Positions 34,341-43,605 of a stretch of DNA of 64,000 nt are shown in pieces. The translations under genes were made by a program, and so were the position numbers. Each line of letters opens with the position of its first letter. Position 1 is the first letter of the stretch. Below the pieces are notes generated by a model that saw only the letters and a list, made by a program, of their open reading frames with translations, made no database searches and had not been told where the DNA came from. This DNA is from Pseudanabaena sp. UWO311 (GTDB lineage: Bacteria; Cyanobacteriota; Cyanobacteriia; Pseudanabaenales; Pseudanabaenaceae), in contig NZ_SJEE01000020.1 in NCBI RefSeq assembly GCF_006937785.1, positions 23,624-87,623 of the forward strand, in the 5' to 3' direction.

Positions 34341-37016
34341 ATGCAGACTTTAAATCAGACTACGAACTCATCTAAAAGCCAAAAGTCTAGCACCTCCAAG
34401 GATTCATCGGCATCACTGATCAGCATAGCTCAAAGCGATGTGGACGAAGTTCTGCACTTATTTGAAACTGAGTTAGAGGGACTAAGTGAACCTGAAGCCA
34501 AGCGAAGATTAGATAAATACGGAATAAATGAAATTGCCCGTGAGAAAAAAGTTGCGTGGTATGTCCAACTTCTAAAAACGGTGACTAATCCTCTCTCAAT
34601 TTTGCTGATTGTGCTAGCGATCGTTTCCCTATTTACTGGAAGTACAACTGCTGCTTTAATCATTTTTATAATGGTTCTTTTTGGTGGATTATTGAGGTTC
34701 TCGCAAGAATTTAAATCGAATAAAGCTGCCGAAAAATTACGAGAAATGGTGAGCGCTAAGGCAACGGTTAATCGTAAAAATGAGCATACAAAGCCTGCAT
34801 CTCCAACCAAAGATACTACTGGAACAACTAAAGGGAAAGAAATTGAAGTAAAGCTACTAGTTGCAGGAGATATTATCTTTCTTTCCGCAGGCGATATGAT
34901 TCCTGCCGATGTCAGATTGATTGAGGCGAAAGATTTATTTCTGAGCCAGTCAACGCTCACGGGTGAGTCTCTCCCTGCGGAAAAGCATGTAGATCTAAGC
35001 GATCGCAATGAGAAAAATCCCCTAGAGCTAGCCAACCTCTGTTTTATGGGTACGGCGGTAGTCAGTGGCTCAGGAACGGCGGTGGTCGTAGAAACTGGCG
35101 GACATACCTACCTTGCCTCATTAGCAAAAACTGTTAGTGGTAGCAAGCCCCGCACAAGTTTTAATAAAGGTGTCAATGGCGTAACCATGCTGCTATTGCG
35201 GTTTATGTTGGTCATGGCTCCCTTAGTCTTTCTGATTAATGGCATATTTAAAAAGAATTGGGTTGAGGCATTCACTTTTGCGTTATCAGTAGCCGTGGGA
35301 CTAGCCCCAGAAATGCTACCTGTGATTGTCACCGCAAATTTAGCGAAAGGGGCGATCGCGATGTCTGACAAAAAGGTGATTGTTAAAAATATTGATGCGA
35401 TTCAAGACTTTGGCTCAATGAATATTCTCTGTACAGACAAAACGGGGACTTTGACCCAAGACAAAATCGTTTTGCAGAGACACTTAGATCCCTACGGACA
35501 GGAGAGTAATGATGTTCTTAAATACGCCTATCTCAATAGTTTCTATCAGACTGGTTTAAAGAACTTGCTAGATATCGCCGTTCTTGAACATGATCAAGAA
35601 CTTGAATCCTTAGAAATTGAGAAAAACTATCAGAAATTCGATGAAATTCCCTTTGATTTTGTGCGGCGGCGGATGTCCGTTGTCATCGAAGAAATGGGAA
35701 AGCAACATGTGCTGATTTGCAAAGGTGCAGTGGAGGAAGTTCTCAAGGTTTGCACTCAACTTAAAGTCCACGATCGCGTTGAGACAATGGATGAGGCTGC
35801 TCGCACCAAAGTTGCTGATTTACAAAAATCTCTTAACTCTGATGGATTACGAGTAATAGCCGTAGCCTATAAAGTGATGCCAACCGATCAAGCCCATTAT
35901 GCAATTAACGATGAGAGTGATCTGATTTTATTGGGAAATATTGCCTTTCTCGATCCACCAAAAGATTCTGCTGCGGAAGCGATTAAAGCCCTCAAGCGCT
36001 CTGGTGTTGATGTCAAAATCTTAACTGGCGATAATGAAATCATTACTCAGAAAATCTGTAAAGATGTCGGATTGCCAGTCCAAAATGTTCTATTAGGTAG
36101 TGATATTGAAGCTTTATCGGACGATAAACTTGCCGAAGTCGCCGCAACCACTACTATTTTTGCAAAATTTTCTCCCACTCAAAAAGCCAAAGTTATTCAA
36201 GTTCTACGCAAAAAAGGGCTTGTTGTGGGATATATGGGCGATGGGATCAATGATGCGGCGGCTCTGCGAGAAGCTGATGTGGGGATCTCCGTAGATACGG
36301 CTGTGGATATTGCCAAAGAAGCCGCCGACATCATTTTATTGGAAAAGAATTTGTTGATTCTCGAATCTGGTGTGATGGAAGGTCGCAGAACCTTTGCGAA
36401 TATCATCAAATATATCAGGATGGGGACTAGCTCTAATTTTGGCAATATGTTTAGTGTCTTGGGCGCAAGTGCGTTGCTACCCTTTTTACCGATGCAGCCC
36501 GTCCAGATATTAATCAATAATCTTCTCTACGATTTTTCGCAAACGGGAATTCCCTTTGATGATGTCGATCGCGAAGACTTAGCCAAGCCCCCGCAATGGA
36601 AAATTGATAATATTCAGCGCTTTATGATCTTTATTGGACCGATCAGTTCTATTTTTGACTATGCTACCTATGCCTTGATGTGGTTTGTATTTGGGGCAAC
36701 TACTAGAGACAATCAAGCTCTTTTTCAAACGGGTTGGTTTGTGGAAAGCCTGATGACGCAAACGCTAATTGTCCATGTTATTCGCACCTCTAAAATTCCT
36801 TTCTTCCAGAGTCGAGCTTCTTTACCGATGTTGATGATCACCGCTTCGGTCATGGCTGTGGGCATATATTTACCCTTTTCTCCACTCGCCTCAAGTTTAG
36901 GGTTTATTCCTTTACCAGCCGTTTACTTTGTCTGGCTAGCTTTCATCCTCACCAGCTATTGCCTACTGACCCAATTTGTAAAGACTTGGTTTATCAAAAA
37001 ATATGGCTACAGCTAA
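34341..37016 (+). CDS. mgtA: MgtA-like P-type ATPase (type IIIB, Mg2+ transport family)
   Basis: The 891-residue pump has the phosphorylation motif D366-KTGTLT, the actuator TGES in [12 protein letters not shown], and the hinge [10 protein letters not shown]. The helix-4 region [20 protein letters not shown] and the segment [15 protein letters not shown] are typical of MgtA/MgtB magnesium importers. Ten helices are expected. The N-terminus is Ser/Thr-rich and lacks metal-binding cysteines. No Mg2+ riboswitch is evident. Its last 14 bases overlap the next gene, suggesting coupled translation. Confidence 0.9.
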   Translation: MQTLNQTTNSSKSQKSSTSKDSSASLISIAQSDVDEVLHLFETELEGLSEPEAKRRLDKYGINEIAREKKVAWYVQLLKTVTNPLSILLIVLAIVSLFTGSTTAALIIFIMVLFGGLLRFSQEFKSNKAAEKLREMVSAKATVNRKNEHTKPASPTKDTTGTTKGKEIEVKLLVAGDIIFLSAGDMIPADVRLIEAKDLFLSQSTLTGESLPAEKHVDLSDRNEKNPLELANLCFMGTAVVSGSGTAVVVETGGHTYLASLAKTVSGSKPRTSFNKGVNGVTMLLLRFMLVMAPLVFLINGIFKKNWVEAFTFALSVAVGLAPEMLPVIVTANLAKGAIAMSDKKVIVKNIDAIQDFGSMNILCTDKTGTLTQDKIVLQRHLDPYGQESNDVLKYAYLNSFYQTGLKNLLDIAVLEHDQELESLEIEKNYQKFDEIPFDFVRRRMSVVIEEMGKQHVLICKGAVEEVLKVCTQLKVHDRVETMDEAARTKVADLQKSLNSDGLRVIAVAYKVMPTDQAHYAINDESDLILLGNIAFLDPPKDSAAEAIKALKRSGVDVKILTGDNEIITQKICKDVGLPVQNVLLGSDIEALSDDKLAEVAATTTIFAKFSPTQKAKVIQVLRKKGLVVGYMGDGINDAAALREADVGISVDTAVDIAKEAADIILLEKNLLILESGVMEGRRTFANIIKYIRMGTSSNFGNMFSVLGASALLPFLPMQPVQILINNLLYDFSQTGIPFDDVDREDLAKPPQWKIDNIQRFMIFIGPISSIFDYATYALMWFVFGATTRDNQALFQTGWFVESLMTQTLIVHVIRTSKIPFFQSRASLPMLMITASVMAVGIYLPFSPLASSLGFIPLPAVYFVWLAFILTSYCLLTQFVKTWFIKKYGYS

Positions 37017-37926
37017 AACTGACTTTAAAGACTATTACAGCGTCTTGGGAGTGAGCAAAACCGCCACTCCTGAAGAAATCAAGCGAGCATATCGCAAGAT
37101 TGCCCGTAAGCATCATCCCGATCTCAATCCTGGAGATAAAGATGCAGAGGCAAAGTTCAAAGATCTGAATGAAGCGAATGAAGTACTCTCCGATCCAGAG
37201 AAGCGTGAGAAGTACGATCGCTTTGGGCAACATTGGAATCAGCCTAATTACACTGAAGCGCCACCACCAAGTGAAACTAATACTGGGAATGGCTTCGATC
37301 AGTATGGAGACTTTGATTCGTTTATTAACGATCTTCTAGGGCGATCGCAACGTCGAACCTCCAGTGACGGATTTCGCTCTCAAGTACCTGCACCAGACAC
37401 CGAAGCCGCGATCATCCTTACATTTTCTGAAGCATTTCATGGTGTCCAAAAGCGCTTACAACTTGATACCGACACAATTAATGTCCGCATTCCCGCAGGT
37501 GCAAAAACAGGAAGCCGAATTAGACTCAAAGGTAAAGGTCGCCCTAGCCCGTTCTCTCAACAGCGTGGCGATTTGTATCTCACGATTGAATTGTTACCGC
37601 ATTCCTTCTTTCACTTTGAAGGCGATCGCTTTGTGTGCAATCTCCCAATTCGTCCCGATGAAGCGATTTTAGGTGCAGAAATCAATGTGCCGACACCCGA
37701 TGGCAGCGTGATGATGAAAGTCCCGAAAGGATTACAAACGGGACAATCCCTAAGGTTGCGTGGCAAAGGCTGGACATTGCCCAAAGGTGGACGTGGTGAT
37801 TTATTTGCCAAACTTCAGATCGTTACGCCGCAAGATCTGAATGAGATCGAGCAAGAATACTACGAAAAAATCCAAGCCAATACTAGTTTTAGCCCACGCG
37901 ATCGCTTAAAGGAGATTAAATTATGA
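37003..37926 (+). CDS. cbpA: CbpA-type J-domain co-chaperone
   Basis: A 307-residue DnaJ-family protein. The J domain (residues about 9-75) has H38-P39-D40 and would stimulate DnaK. A short glycine-containing linker with [13 protein letters not shown] follows, and the C-terminal peptide-binding domains contain [20 protein letters not shown] and [17 protein letters not shown]. There is no cysteine-rich zinc domain, which separates CbpA from DnaJ. It overlaps the ATPase gene by 14 bases and the cbpM gene by 4. Confidence 0.9.
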   Translation: MATAKTDFKDYYSVLGVSKTATPEEIKRAYRKIARKHHPDLNPGDKDAEAKFKDLNEANEVLSDPEKREKYDRFGQHWNQPNYTEAPPPSETNTGNGFDQYGDFDSFINDLLGRSQRRTSSDGFRSQVPAPDTEAAIILTFSEAFHGVQKRLQLDTDTINVRIPAGAKTGSRIRLKGKGRPSPFSQQRGDLYLTIELLPHSFFHFEGDRFVCNLPIRPDEAILGAEINVPTPDGSVMMKVPKGLQTGQSLRLRGKGWTLPKGGRGDLFAKLQIVTPQDLNEIEQEYYEKIQANTSFSPRDRLKEIKL

Positions 37927-38258
37927 ACGAAGTTCTTTCAACAAACCATTCGTCAAGCCTCTCAACGATGGTAGTTTCCCTCGAAGGCGAACAACTTTAC
38001 ACCTTTGAGTATGCTGCATCCATAACGGAGACTTCAATTACAGTTGTACAGGTTTATGTCGAGTTAGGTGTAATCGAACCAAATGGCACAATGTTACATT
38101 CTCGCGAAATTGCCCGAATTGCTCAAATTCAACGTTTGCGTCGGGACTTGGGGCTAAATCTAGTTGGAGCGGCGATCGTGCTAGATATGGCTCAGGAACT
38201 CGCGCAACTGCGGGCAAGACTCAAAGCGCATCAGACCCACCCAGCCAACCAACTATGA
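37923..38258 (+). CDS. cbpM: Chaperone modulator CbpM
   Basis: The 111-residue protein has the MerR-like helix-turn-helix layout of CbpM, with [39 protein letters not shown] and a C-terminal helix [15 protein letters not shown]. CbpM binds the J domain of CbpA and blocks its action on DnaK. The start overlaps the cbpA stop (ATGA at 37923-37926) and its own stop overlaps the next start in the same way. Confidence 0.85.
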   Translation: MNEVLSTNHSSSLSTMVVSLEGEQLYTFEYAASITETSITVVQVYVELGVIEPNGTMLHSREIARIAQIQRLRRDLGLNLVGAAIVLDMAQELAQLRARLKAHQTHPANQL

Positions 38259-39106
38259 GATATCCCAACCAATTGCCAAAATCAGCACCAAAAACACCGC
38301 CCGAATCAACTCCCGATCTAGCTATAGATCGAGAACGTTACGAACTACTCCAACAGTGGGAAAGTTGGTTAGAGATGCCGATGCTAGTGCTGAGTTTTGC
38401 TTGGTTAGGACTGCTGATAGTTGAGCTAGTTTGGGGTTTGAATCCGCTCTTAGAGACGATTGGCGTTACTATTTGGATCATTTTCATTTTAGATTTTTGT
38501 CTAAAATTCTTGCTTGCGCCACACAAACTTTTTTACCTCAATCACAATTGGTTAATCGCTTTCTCTTTAATCATTCCTGCGTTACGAACTTTAAAGATCG
38601 TGCCAATCCTTCGCTCTTTGCAATCAGTTCATGCTGTGAGAGGGTTGCAGTTACTGGGAATCATGACTAGAACGAATAGAGGAATGCGCTTGCTTGGGGC
38701 TAGTATGGAACGTCGAGGAATTGGCTATGTGTTTGCCCTAACGGTGATTGTCGCTTTAGCTGGTGCGGCGGGAATCTATACATTTGAGCATAGGCTGACC
38801 GATGGGGCAGTTGGGATTGCGGATTACGGTACGGCGCTATGGTGGACTGCGATGGTGATGACCACAATCGGCTCGGATTACTTTCCCAAAACTGAGGAAG
38901 GACGGGTGCTGTGTTTTTTATTGGCGGTATATGCGATCGCCTTGTGTGGATATGCGACAGCAATATTAGCGACATTCTTTGTTGGTCAAGATGCTGAAAG
39001 TGATGAAGCTGAGATTGCAGGTACAAAATCCATTCAAGCATTGCAAGTAGAAATTGCTGCTCTACGCAATGAAATTCAAGCTTTAGCTAAACGCGATTTA
39101 GAGTAG
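38255..39106 (+). CDS. Voltage-sensor-type ion channel with unusual filter
   Basis: A 283-residue protein with six hydrophobic helices. A positively charged segment, LRTLKIVPILRSLQSVHAVR, looks like the S4 voltage sensor. The pore loop WWTAMVMTTIGSDYFPKTEE aligns with the potassium filter region, but TIGSDYFP replaces TVGYGDxxP. A short coiled coil ends the protein (LQVEIAALRNEIQALAK). It is the last gene of the coupled series that includes mgtA, cbpA and cbpM. Confidence 0.75.
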   Translation: MRYPNQLPKSAPKTPPESTPDLAIDRERYELLQQWESWLEMPMLVLSFAWLGLLIVELVWGLNPLLETIGVTIWIIFILDFCLKFLLAPHKLFYLNHNWLIAFSLIIPALRTLKIVPILRSLQSVHAVRGLQLLGIMTRTNRGMRLLGASMERRGIGYVFALTVIVALAGAAGIYTFEHRLTDGAVGIADYGTALWWTAMVMTTIGSDYFPKTEEGRVLCFLLAVYAIALCGYATAILATFFVGQDAESDEAEIAGTKSIQALQVEIAALRNEIQALAKRDLE

Positions 39107-39331
39107 TAGCGATCACCTTCAGCAAACCTATAGAAAATATATCGTTGAAGCGATCACACTTGAATTAAAGTAGAAATCTGCCGTATTTTGTCATTAGTAG
39201 TGTAATTAAACCGCAATTGTGTTAAAACTTTAAGTTATTCGCCAAAGTTTCAGCATATTTCTGTCTTCTAGATATCAGGATTCTAGTGGTCTGTCAGTAA
39301 ACAGCAGTATTTACATTCTAGAGAAACAATA
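39107..39331. other. Intergenic spacer, no feature recognised
   Basis: This 225-base spacer separates the stress cluster from the orphan gene. It is AT-rich with no hairpin of note. It lacks similarity to the region left of the other attC-flanked gene at 21072. Confidence 0.4.
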
Positions 39332-41101
39332 GTGATGCCATTTAACTACATTGGATCCTTCCCAATTCCCACAGCCATTCTTCCTGCAAAACTTCGTGAC
39401 CTCTTGGATCCCGTCGGCTTCGATCCCCAGCAGAAGGTCGAGGTTGCCTGCTTGTTTGAATCAGATCCTCATGGATCCAATGTTGAGCATGTCCAGCTTC
39501 ATACTGCTTTAGTTTTAGAAGGTGAAGACGAGCCAGTTGGACTGTTGTACGAGGCAACTAGAGGAGGTATAGTTGAATATGGAACTCCCATAGATGTGCG
39601 GGGATGTGCCGCCGAATTCTCCCCATCAATTAGTGGTCTCGACTATATCATTGCTTCTTGGGGTGATGGTTCTTTTTTTTCATTTCATCTGGCTGAAAAG
39701 GTTTGGATGACACTAGGATTGACACCACGATGTGTCGGGAACGATCAACAACGTCTTATCTACGATGATCTCGGACTACCCGAGTTTGGAGTCGTAGAAG
39801 GTGAGATTTCCAGCGAGTATTATTGGGAATCAAAGCGCAATGTCAGTTGGAAAATGACCAACGAATATCTACGAAAGTATCTTTGGCTGCGCGGAGCTAG
39901 GGCAGTTAGGATATTTTTCTATATGAAGCTGTTGCCTGATCGAGCTGCGCTTCGTGATTTGATGAGGGGGCAATCACATATTGTGTTGAAACCCAGTGAG
40001 GGCAGTGCTTGGTATTCGCTCGACATTCGCGAACATAAGGACGGCTTACTGATTCAAGTGTGGTCATCCGTAGAGGCAGCGACCTGCGAACTGTGTCCTG
40101 AACAGAGTGCAAATGGGCTTGTGTGGCCTGGAAGCACAGAGCCGATGACACATACTCGCGCCAATGCATTGGTCGAAATAAATCCAGTTTTCTTAGATGA
40201 TAAGTTCCTCCAGCGTTACGAAGAGAATGCCTTCTACGATACAGTGCCATCTCAGCCTTATGGCGACTGGCATTGTAGCCCTGCGTACAAAGGGCAATGG
40301 AGCTTTACTGACTGTGTCAGGGTTGGACGAAATCTAATTAAGGTGCCTATGCGAGAGCTATACAAGCCTAAGCCTGATCGAGAAATTATCCATGCACACG
40401 CATTTGCTCTGAGTGAAGTGGAGATATCGCATTTTGATATAAATGCAGAACACATCGTCGCGAAGACAAAGCGACTTCTTGACCAGCTTTTATGGTTAGG
40501 AGATAACCTATCGAGACTTGGCGCAAGTGTTGGGCTACAAAAGACAGCGTCAGAACTGGTTGGTTTTTCCCGTGAGCAACTATATGCGAATGGCTGGATG
40601 GTTTATCCAAATCTGTGCCGATTGGCTCAGGTCGCACCCTTGAACATGACCCAACAGGCTTTTCTTGCACGGTGCAAGAGCCTGCATGAAGTCTGGCAGA
40701 AAGTGCCTAACGGGTATCTGAAGAAATTGCTCGAACAAGCAGGTTGCCCGCGTGATGCGGTTAAGGATCTAGGGTTAATCAAGTTGCTCCAGTCACTGAC
40801 AAATATTGTTCAACTTTTGAATAGGCACGAGGAACCAATTGATGACTTCAGATCGCCCCATGTACGCGAGGGCTGGAGCGATAGGAATAATGCCATGGCA
40901 CCTTTGTTTTTGAACAATGATCTGCGAATTACCGACGCGCACGAATCGGTCAGCGAATGCCTTAATACTCTCCAGACCATGGGTTTTGACATTGCTCATG
41001 TAAATGATGGCTATGGACTAGCTCTTGATTTTGTGATGGATGGAGTAATTGAAGCTCTGCGGTTCTTCAACTCCGCTGCCGAAGCTTTGCTAAATCGCTA
41101 G
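39332..41101 (+). CDS. Large orphan protein, possible cassette gene
   Basis: I do not recognise this 589-residue protein. The N-terminal 250 residues look alpha/beta (ATRGGIVEYGTPIDVRGCAA); the C-terminal 250 are helical, with leucine-rich helices (AKTKRLLDQLLWLGDNLSRL) and a final FLNNDLRITDAHESVSECLN, which resembles a short catalytic-looking segment often seen in ApeA-like or ERF-type ends, but I could not assign it. There is no signal peptide. By eye no HIP1 octamer occurs in the 1.77 kb, unlike the flanks, and an attC-like palindrome follows, so recent acquisition is likely. Confidence 0.65.
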   Translation: MMPFNYIGSFPIPTAILPAKLRDLLDPVGFDPQQKVEVACLFESDPHGSNVEHVQLHTALVLEGEDEPVGLLYEATRGGIVEYGTPIDVRGCAAEFSPSISGLDYIIASWGDGSFFSFHLAEKVWMTLGLTPRCVGNDQQRLIYDDLGLPEFGVVEGEISSEYYWESKRNVSWKMTNEYLRKYLWLRGARAVRIFFYMKLLPDRAALRDLMRGQSHIVLKPSEGSAWYSLDIREHKDGLLIQVWSSVEAATCELCPEQSANGLVWPGSTEPMTHTRANALVEINPVFLDDKFLQRYEENAFYDTVPSQPYGDWHCSPAYKGQWSFTDCVRVGRNLIKVPMRELYKPKPDREIIHAHAFALSEVEISHFDINAEHIVAKTKRLLDQLLWLGDNLSRLGASVGLQKTASELVGFSREQLYANGWMVYPNLCRLAQVAPLNMTQQAFLARCKSLHEVWQKVPNGYLKKLLEQAGCPRDAVKDLGLIKLLQSLTNIVQLLNRHEEPIDDFRSPHVREGWSDRNNAMAPLFLNNDLRITDAHESVSECLNTLQTMGFDIAHVNDGYGLALDFVMDGVIEALRFFNSAAEALLNR

Positions 41102-41152
41102 GGAGAAAAAAGCAAAAGCCCGAAGCAGATGTCAAGAAGTTGCCCTAATGTC

Positions 41153-41194
41153 GTATAACAAATCCAATGCATCGGTGATTGGGAATGTTATGCC
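41153..41194 (+). repeat. attC-like palindrome after the orphan gene
   Basis: GTATAACAAATCCAAT (left) pairs imperfectly with ATTGGGAATGTTATGCC (right). The core GTTATGC (41187-41193) fits GTTRRRY. At 42 bases it is shorter than most attC sites. From the GTT onward, about 115 bases resemble 21868-21985. Confidence 0.4.
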
Positions 41195-41477
41195 AAACCG
41201 ATATGCCCGTTAAAGTTATCTATTTCTACCTGGAATTAAGTAAGCAAAATGGTTGGCTTCGTTGTTGAGTTCTGAGAAGTTATCTATCGGTGATCGCAAA
41301 GATTAATAATCAATAAGTGATCGCCTAAAATCACGACTCACGGTAATAGCGATCGCCGTTAATCATCAACACTCATGACAATATTTCACAAGGCATCAGA
41401 CAATCAGAGCTTAGAGACTTGGTTGCAATATGCAACAATTTGATGTATATTGCAACAAGCTTGATTGAGGTTTTACC
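41195..41477. other. Intergenic repeats upstream of the toxin-antitoxin pair
   Basis: The first 110 bases match the region after the attC-like site at 21868. At 41330-41357 is a copy of a HIP1-containing repeat with core CGACTCACGGTAATAGCGAT, seen again at 42099-42158 and 43358-43417. Just before the antitoxin start, GCAACAATTTGATGTATATT and GCAACAAG form a direct repeat of TTGCAACAA-like units, a possible antitoxin operator. Confidence 0.45.
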
Positions 41478-41699
41478 ATGTCTATCGCAATCAGAATTTC
41501 CGATCATTTAGCTCAAGAGGCAAAAAGTCGATCTAAAGCGATGCATCGCTCAGTTGCGGGTCAAATTGAATATTGGGCGGCAATGGGCAAAATCCTTGAA
41601 GACAATCCAGAGCTTTCGTTTGGCTTTGTTCAAGCAATATTGATTAGTCGTGAGCAAGCTAAGAATTCAGAATTAACGCCCTATGAGTTTAGTGAATAA
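41478..41699 (+). CDS. ParD-like antitoxin
   Basis: A 73-residue protein with a predicted ribbon-helix-helix start, AIRISDHLAQEAKSRSKAMH, matching the ParD-like antitoxin family (RSVAGQIEYWAAMGKILEDN). It would neutralise the toxin and repress the operon. It ends five bases before the toxin start. TTGCAACAA-type repeats in the promoter region could be its binding site. Confidence 0.8.
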   Translation: MSIAIRISDHLAQEAKSRSKAMHRSVAGQIEYWAAMGKILEDNPELSFGFVQAILISREQAKNSELTPYEFSE

Positions 41700-41704
41700 A
41701 TCCG

Positions 41705-41992
41705 ATGGGTGAAATTCAAGTTTTTCAAACGCCCTTATTTTCAAAAATCAAGAAAAAGTTAAAGAAAAATCAAATCAAAGATCTTGATAATGCGGTACGA
41801 GAAATTATCAAAAATCCCGAACTTGGGGAACAAAAAAAGGGTGATTTAGCCGATGTCTGGGTTTATAAATTTAGAATGGTTGATCGAGAAAATCTCCTTG
41901 CGTATCAATGGGATGAAAAAACGAGAACTTTAATTGCCCTTGGAGTTCATGAAAACTTTTATCGTGACATCAAAAAATATAAAAATTTCTAA
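41705..41992 (+). CDS. RelE/ParE-type toxin
   Basis: A 95-residue basic protein with the RelE/ParE layout: KIKKKLKKNQIKDLDNAVRE in the first helices, LADVWVYKFRMVDRENLLAY in the sheet, and LIALGVHENFYRDIKKY at the end. The final histidine and tyrosine fit RelE-like enzymes better than gyrase-poisoning ParE, but the target cannot be fixed from sequence. It is five bases downstream of the antitoxin. Confidence 0.8.
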   Translation: MGEIQVFQTPLFSKIKKKLKKNQIKDLDNAVREIIKNPELGEQKKGDLADVWVYKFRMVDRENLLAYQWDEKTRTLIALGVHENFYRDIKKYKNF

Positions 41993-42098
41993 ATTTATAA
42001 AAATTGCTGTAACATTTCTGCTGTCGCTTTAACTGTTTTTTCTAACTGAATTCACCCGCACTAGCTAAGACTAAATGTGAAAGTTGCGATCGCCCAGA

Positions 42099-42158
42099 AA
42101 TCTCGACTCACGGTAATAGCGATCGCCTTCAGGAGATAGACTGTTGATGCGATCGCCG
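42099..42158. repeat. HIP1-containing dispersed repeat, family D, copy 2
   Basis: CGACTCACGGTAATAGCGAT followed by CGCCTTCAGGAGATAGACTG and a second GCGATCGCC. The same order (CGACTCAC, GCGATCGCC, then about 25 bases and GCGATCGCC) is found at 43358-43417, and the left half at 41330-41357. Confidence 0.65.
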
Positions 42159-42248
42159 TGTAAAAAACAGAACAAACATTTTTAAATCCAGAAGCGCAAG
42201 GTGGAGGATAATTTGTCTGGACTAAAAAAATATCGTTAAGTCATACCT

Positions 42249-43262
42249 ATGGAATTGACCCCGATTGTCGGTTACAGCTATCTACTAGAAAGGATTTCCC
42301 AAACTTACACAGAGGGTCGTATCCAAGCAGTTCAGGCTGTAAACATTCATCTCGTTGAAACATACTGGCAGGTAGGGCGGCACATTGTCGAGTTTGAGCA
42401 AAACGGTAAAATTCGAGCGGACTACGGCAAAGGACTCATCAGTAGCTTGTCTAAAGACTTGAATCTTCGGCATGGCAAAGGATTTAGTCGTAGTAACCTG
42501 ATCCGTTGTCGTCAGTTTTACCTAAACTATCCAAAAAGTGCGACACTGTCGCAGCAATTAAGCTGGTCTCATGTGGTGGAATTACTAAAAATTGAAGATC
42601 CGCTAGAGCGCAATTTTTACGAACAGCAAACTCTGCTAGAACGCTGGTCAGTCCGTGAGCTAATCCGCCAAAAGGAAAGTGCGCTATTCCTACGCTTGGC
42701 GGCTAGTAAAGACAAGGAAGGTATTTTACAACTTTCTCAGCAAGGGCAAATTGTTGAGCAGCCAGCCGATCTATTGCGTGAGCCTTATGTGTTTGAGTTT
42801 CTAAAAATCCCTGAACCTTGGAAAGTATCAGAAAATCAACTTGAAACGCTTCTGTGTAATCACCTTCAGCAATTTCTATTGGAACTAGGCAAGGGATTTA
42901 CTTTTGTAGGAAGGCAATACCGCGTAATGCTCAATAATACGCATTACAAAGTAGATCTGGTTTTTTACCACCGAATTTTGCGCTGTTTTGTGTTGATCGA
43001 TCTCAAGATTAATGAGGTACAACATTACGATATTGGACAGATGAATATGTATTTGGGATATTTTGCTAATGAGGAAAATATCGAAGGAGACAATCCACCA
43101 ATCGGAATTATTCTCAGTCGGCAAAAGGATGAGCTATTGGTAGAATATGCAACTTATCAAATGAATAGCCAGTTATTTGTACAGAAGTATCAGCTTTATT
43201 TGCCGAACCGTGAGGAGTTACGCCGCGAGATTGAGTTAACGTTAAGAGAAGTGGAGTTATGA
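42249..43262 (+). CDS. DUF1016 (YhcG-type) PD-(D/E)XK nuclease-family protein
   Basis: A 337-residue protein with the DUF1016 N-terminal domain (YWQVGRHIVEFEQNGKIRAD and GFSRSNLIRCRQFYLNYP) and a C-terminal nuclease fold: VDLVFYHRILRCFVLIDLKI carries the D and D-x-K residues of the active site. Members are widespread in bacterial genomes, often beside toxin-antitoxin or restriction genes; the exact role is unsettled. Here it lies between two copies of a dispersed repeat and 256 bases after the toxin gene. Confidence 0.85.
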   Translation: MELTPIVGYSYLLERISQTYTEGRIQAVQAVNIHLVETYWQVGRHIVEFEQNGKIRADYGKGLISSLSKDLNLRHGKGFSRSNLIRCRQFYLNYPKSATLSQQLSWSHVVELLKIEDPLERNFYEQQTLLERWSVRELIRQKESALFLRLAASKDKEGILQLSQQGQIVEQPADLLREPYVFEFLKIPEPWKVSENQLETLLCNHLQQFLLELGKGFTFVGRQYRVMLNNTHYKVDLVFYHRILRCFVLIDLKINEVQHYDIGQMNMYLGYFANEENIEGDNPPIGIILSRQKDELLVEYATYQMNSQLFVQKYQLYLPNREELRREIELTLREVEL

Positions 43263-43605
43263 GCCTACTTTCCCTTATGGGCAATTACCGATCACCCATA
43301 CAACAAATCATTTGCAGTTGATTATGTTTTAAAGCACAGTAATAGCGATCGCCTATAAATCACGACTCACTGTAATAGCGATCGCCTTTAGAAGACAGAT
43401 TGTTAATGCGATCGCCACTATTCGCTAACCTAAACTTAAATCTTGATTTTTAATCGAAAATTGCAAATTGTGTCGTAGTCAATCAATTCATGCACCAAAC
43501 AAAACAACTACCTGTCAGATTAATAGTTAGGAAGCCTAAAATTTGCCTAATCGATGCGTTACGTTGGCAATAACACATCATCCAAATAATTAAGGCTTTC
43601 TAATT
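43263..43605. other. Intergenic region with family D repeat
   Basis: Contains the third family D copy at 43358-43417, an extra half unit at 43335-43354, and the short motif AATCAATTCATGCACCAAAC at 43481-43500 shared with 28203 and 51563. No gene is supported. Confidence 0.5.
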
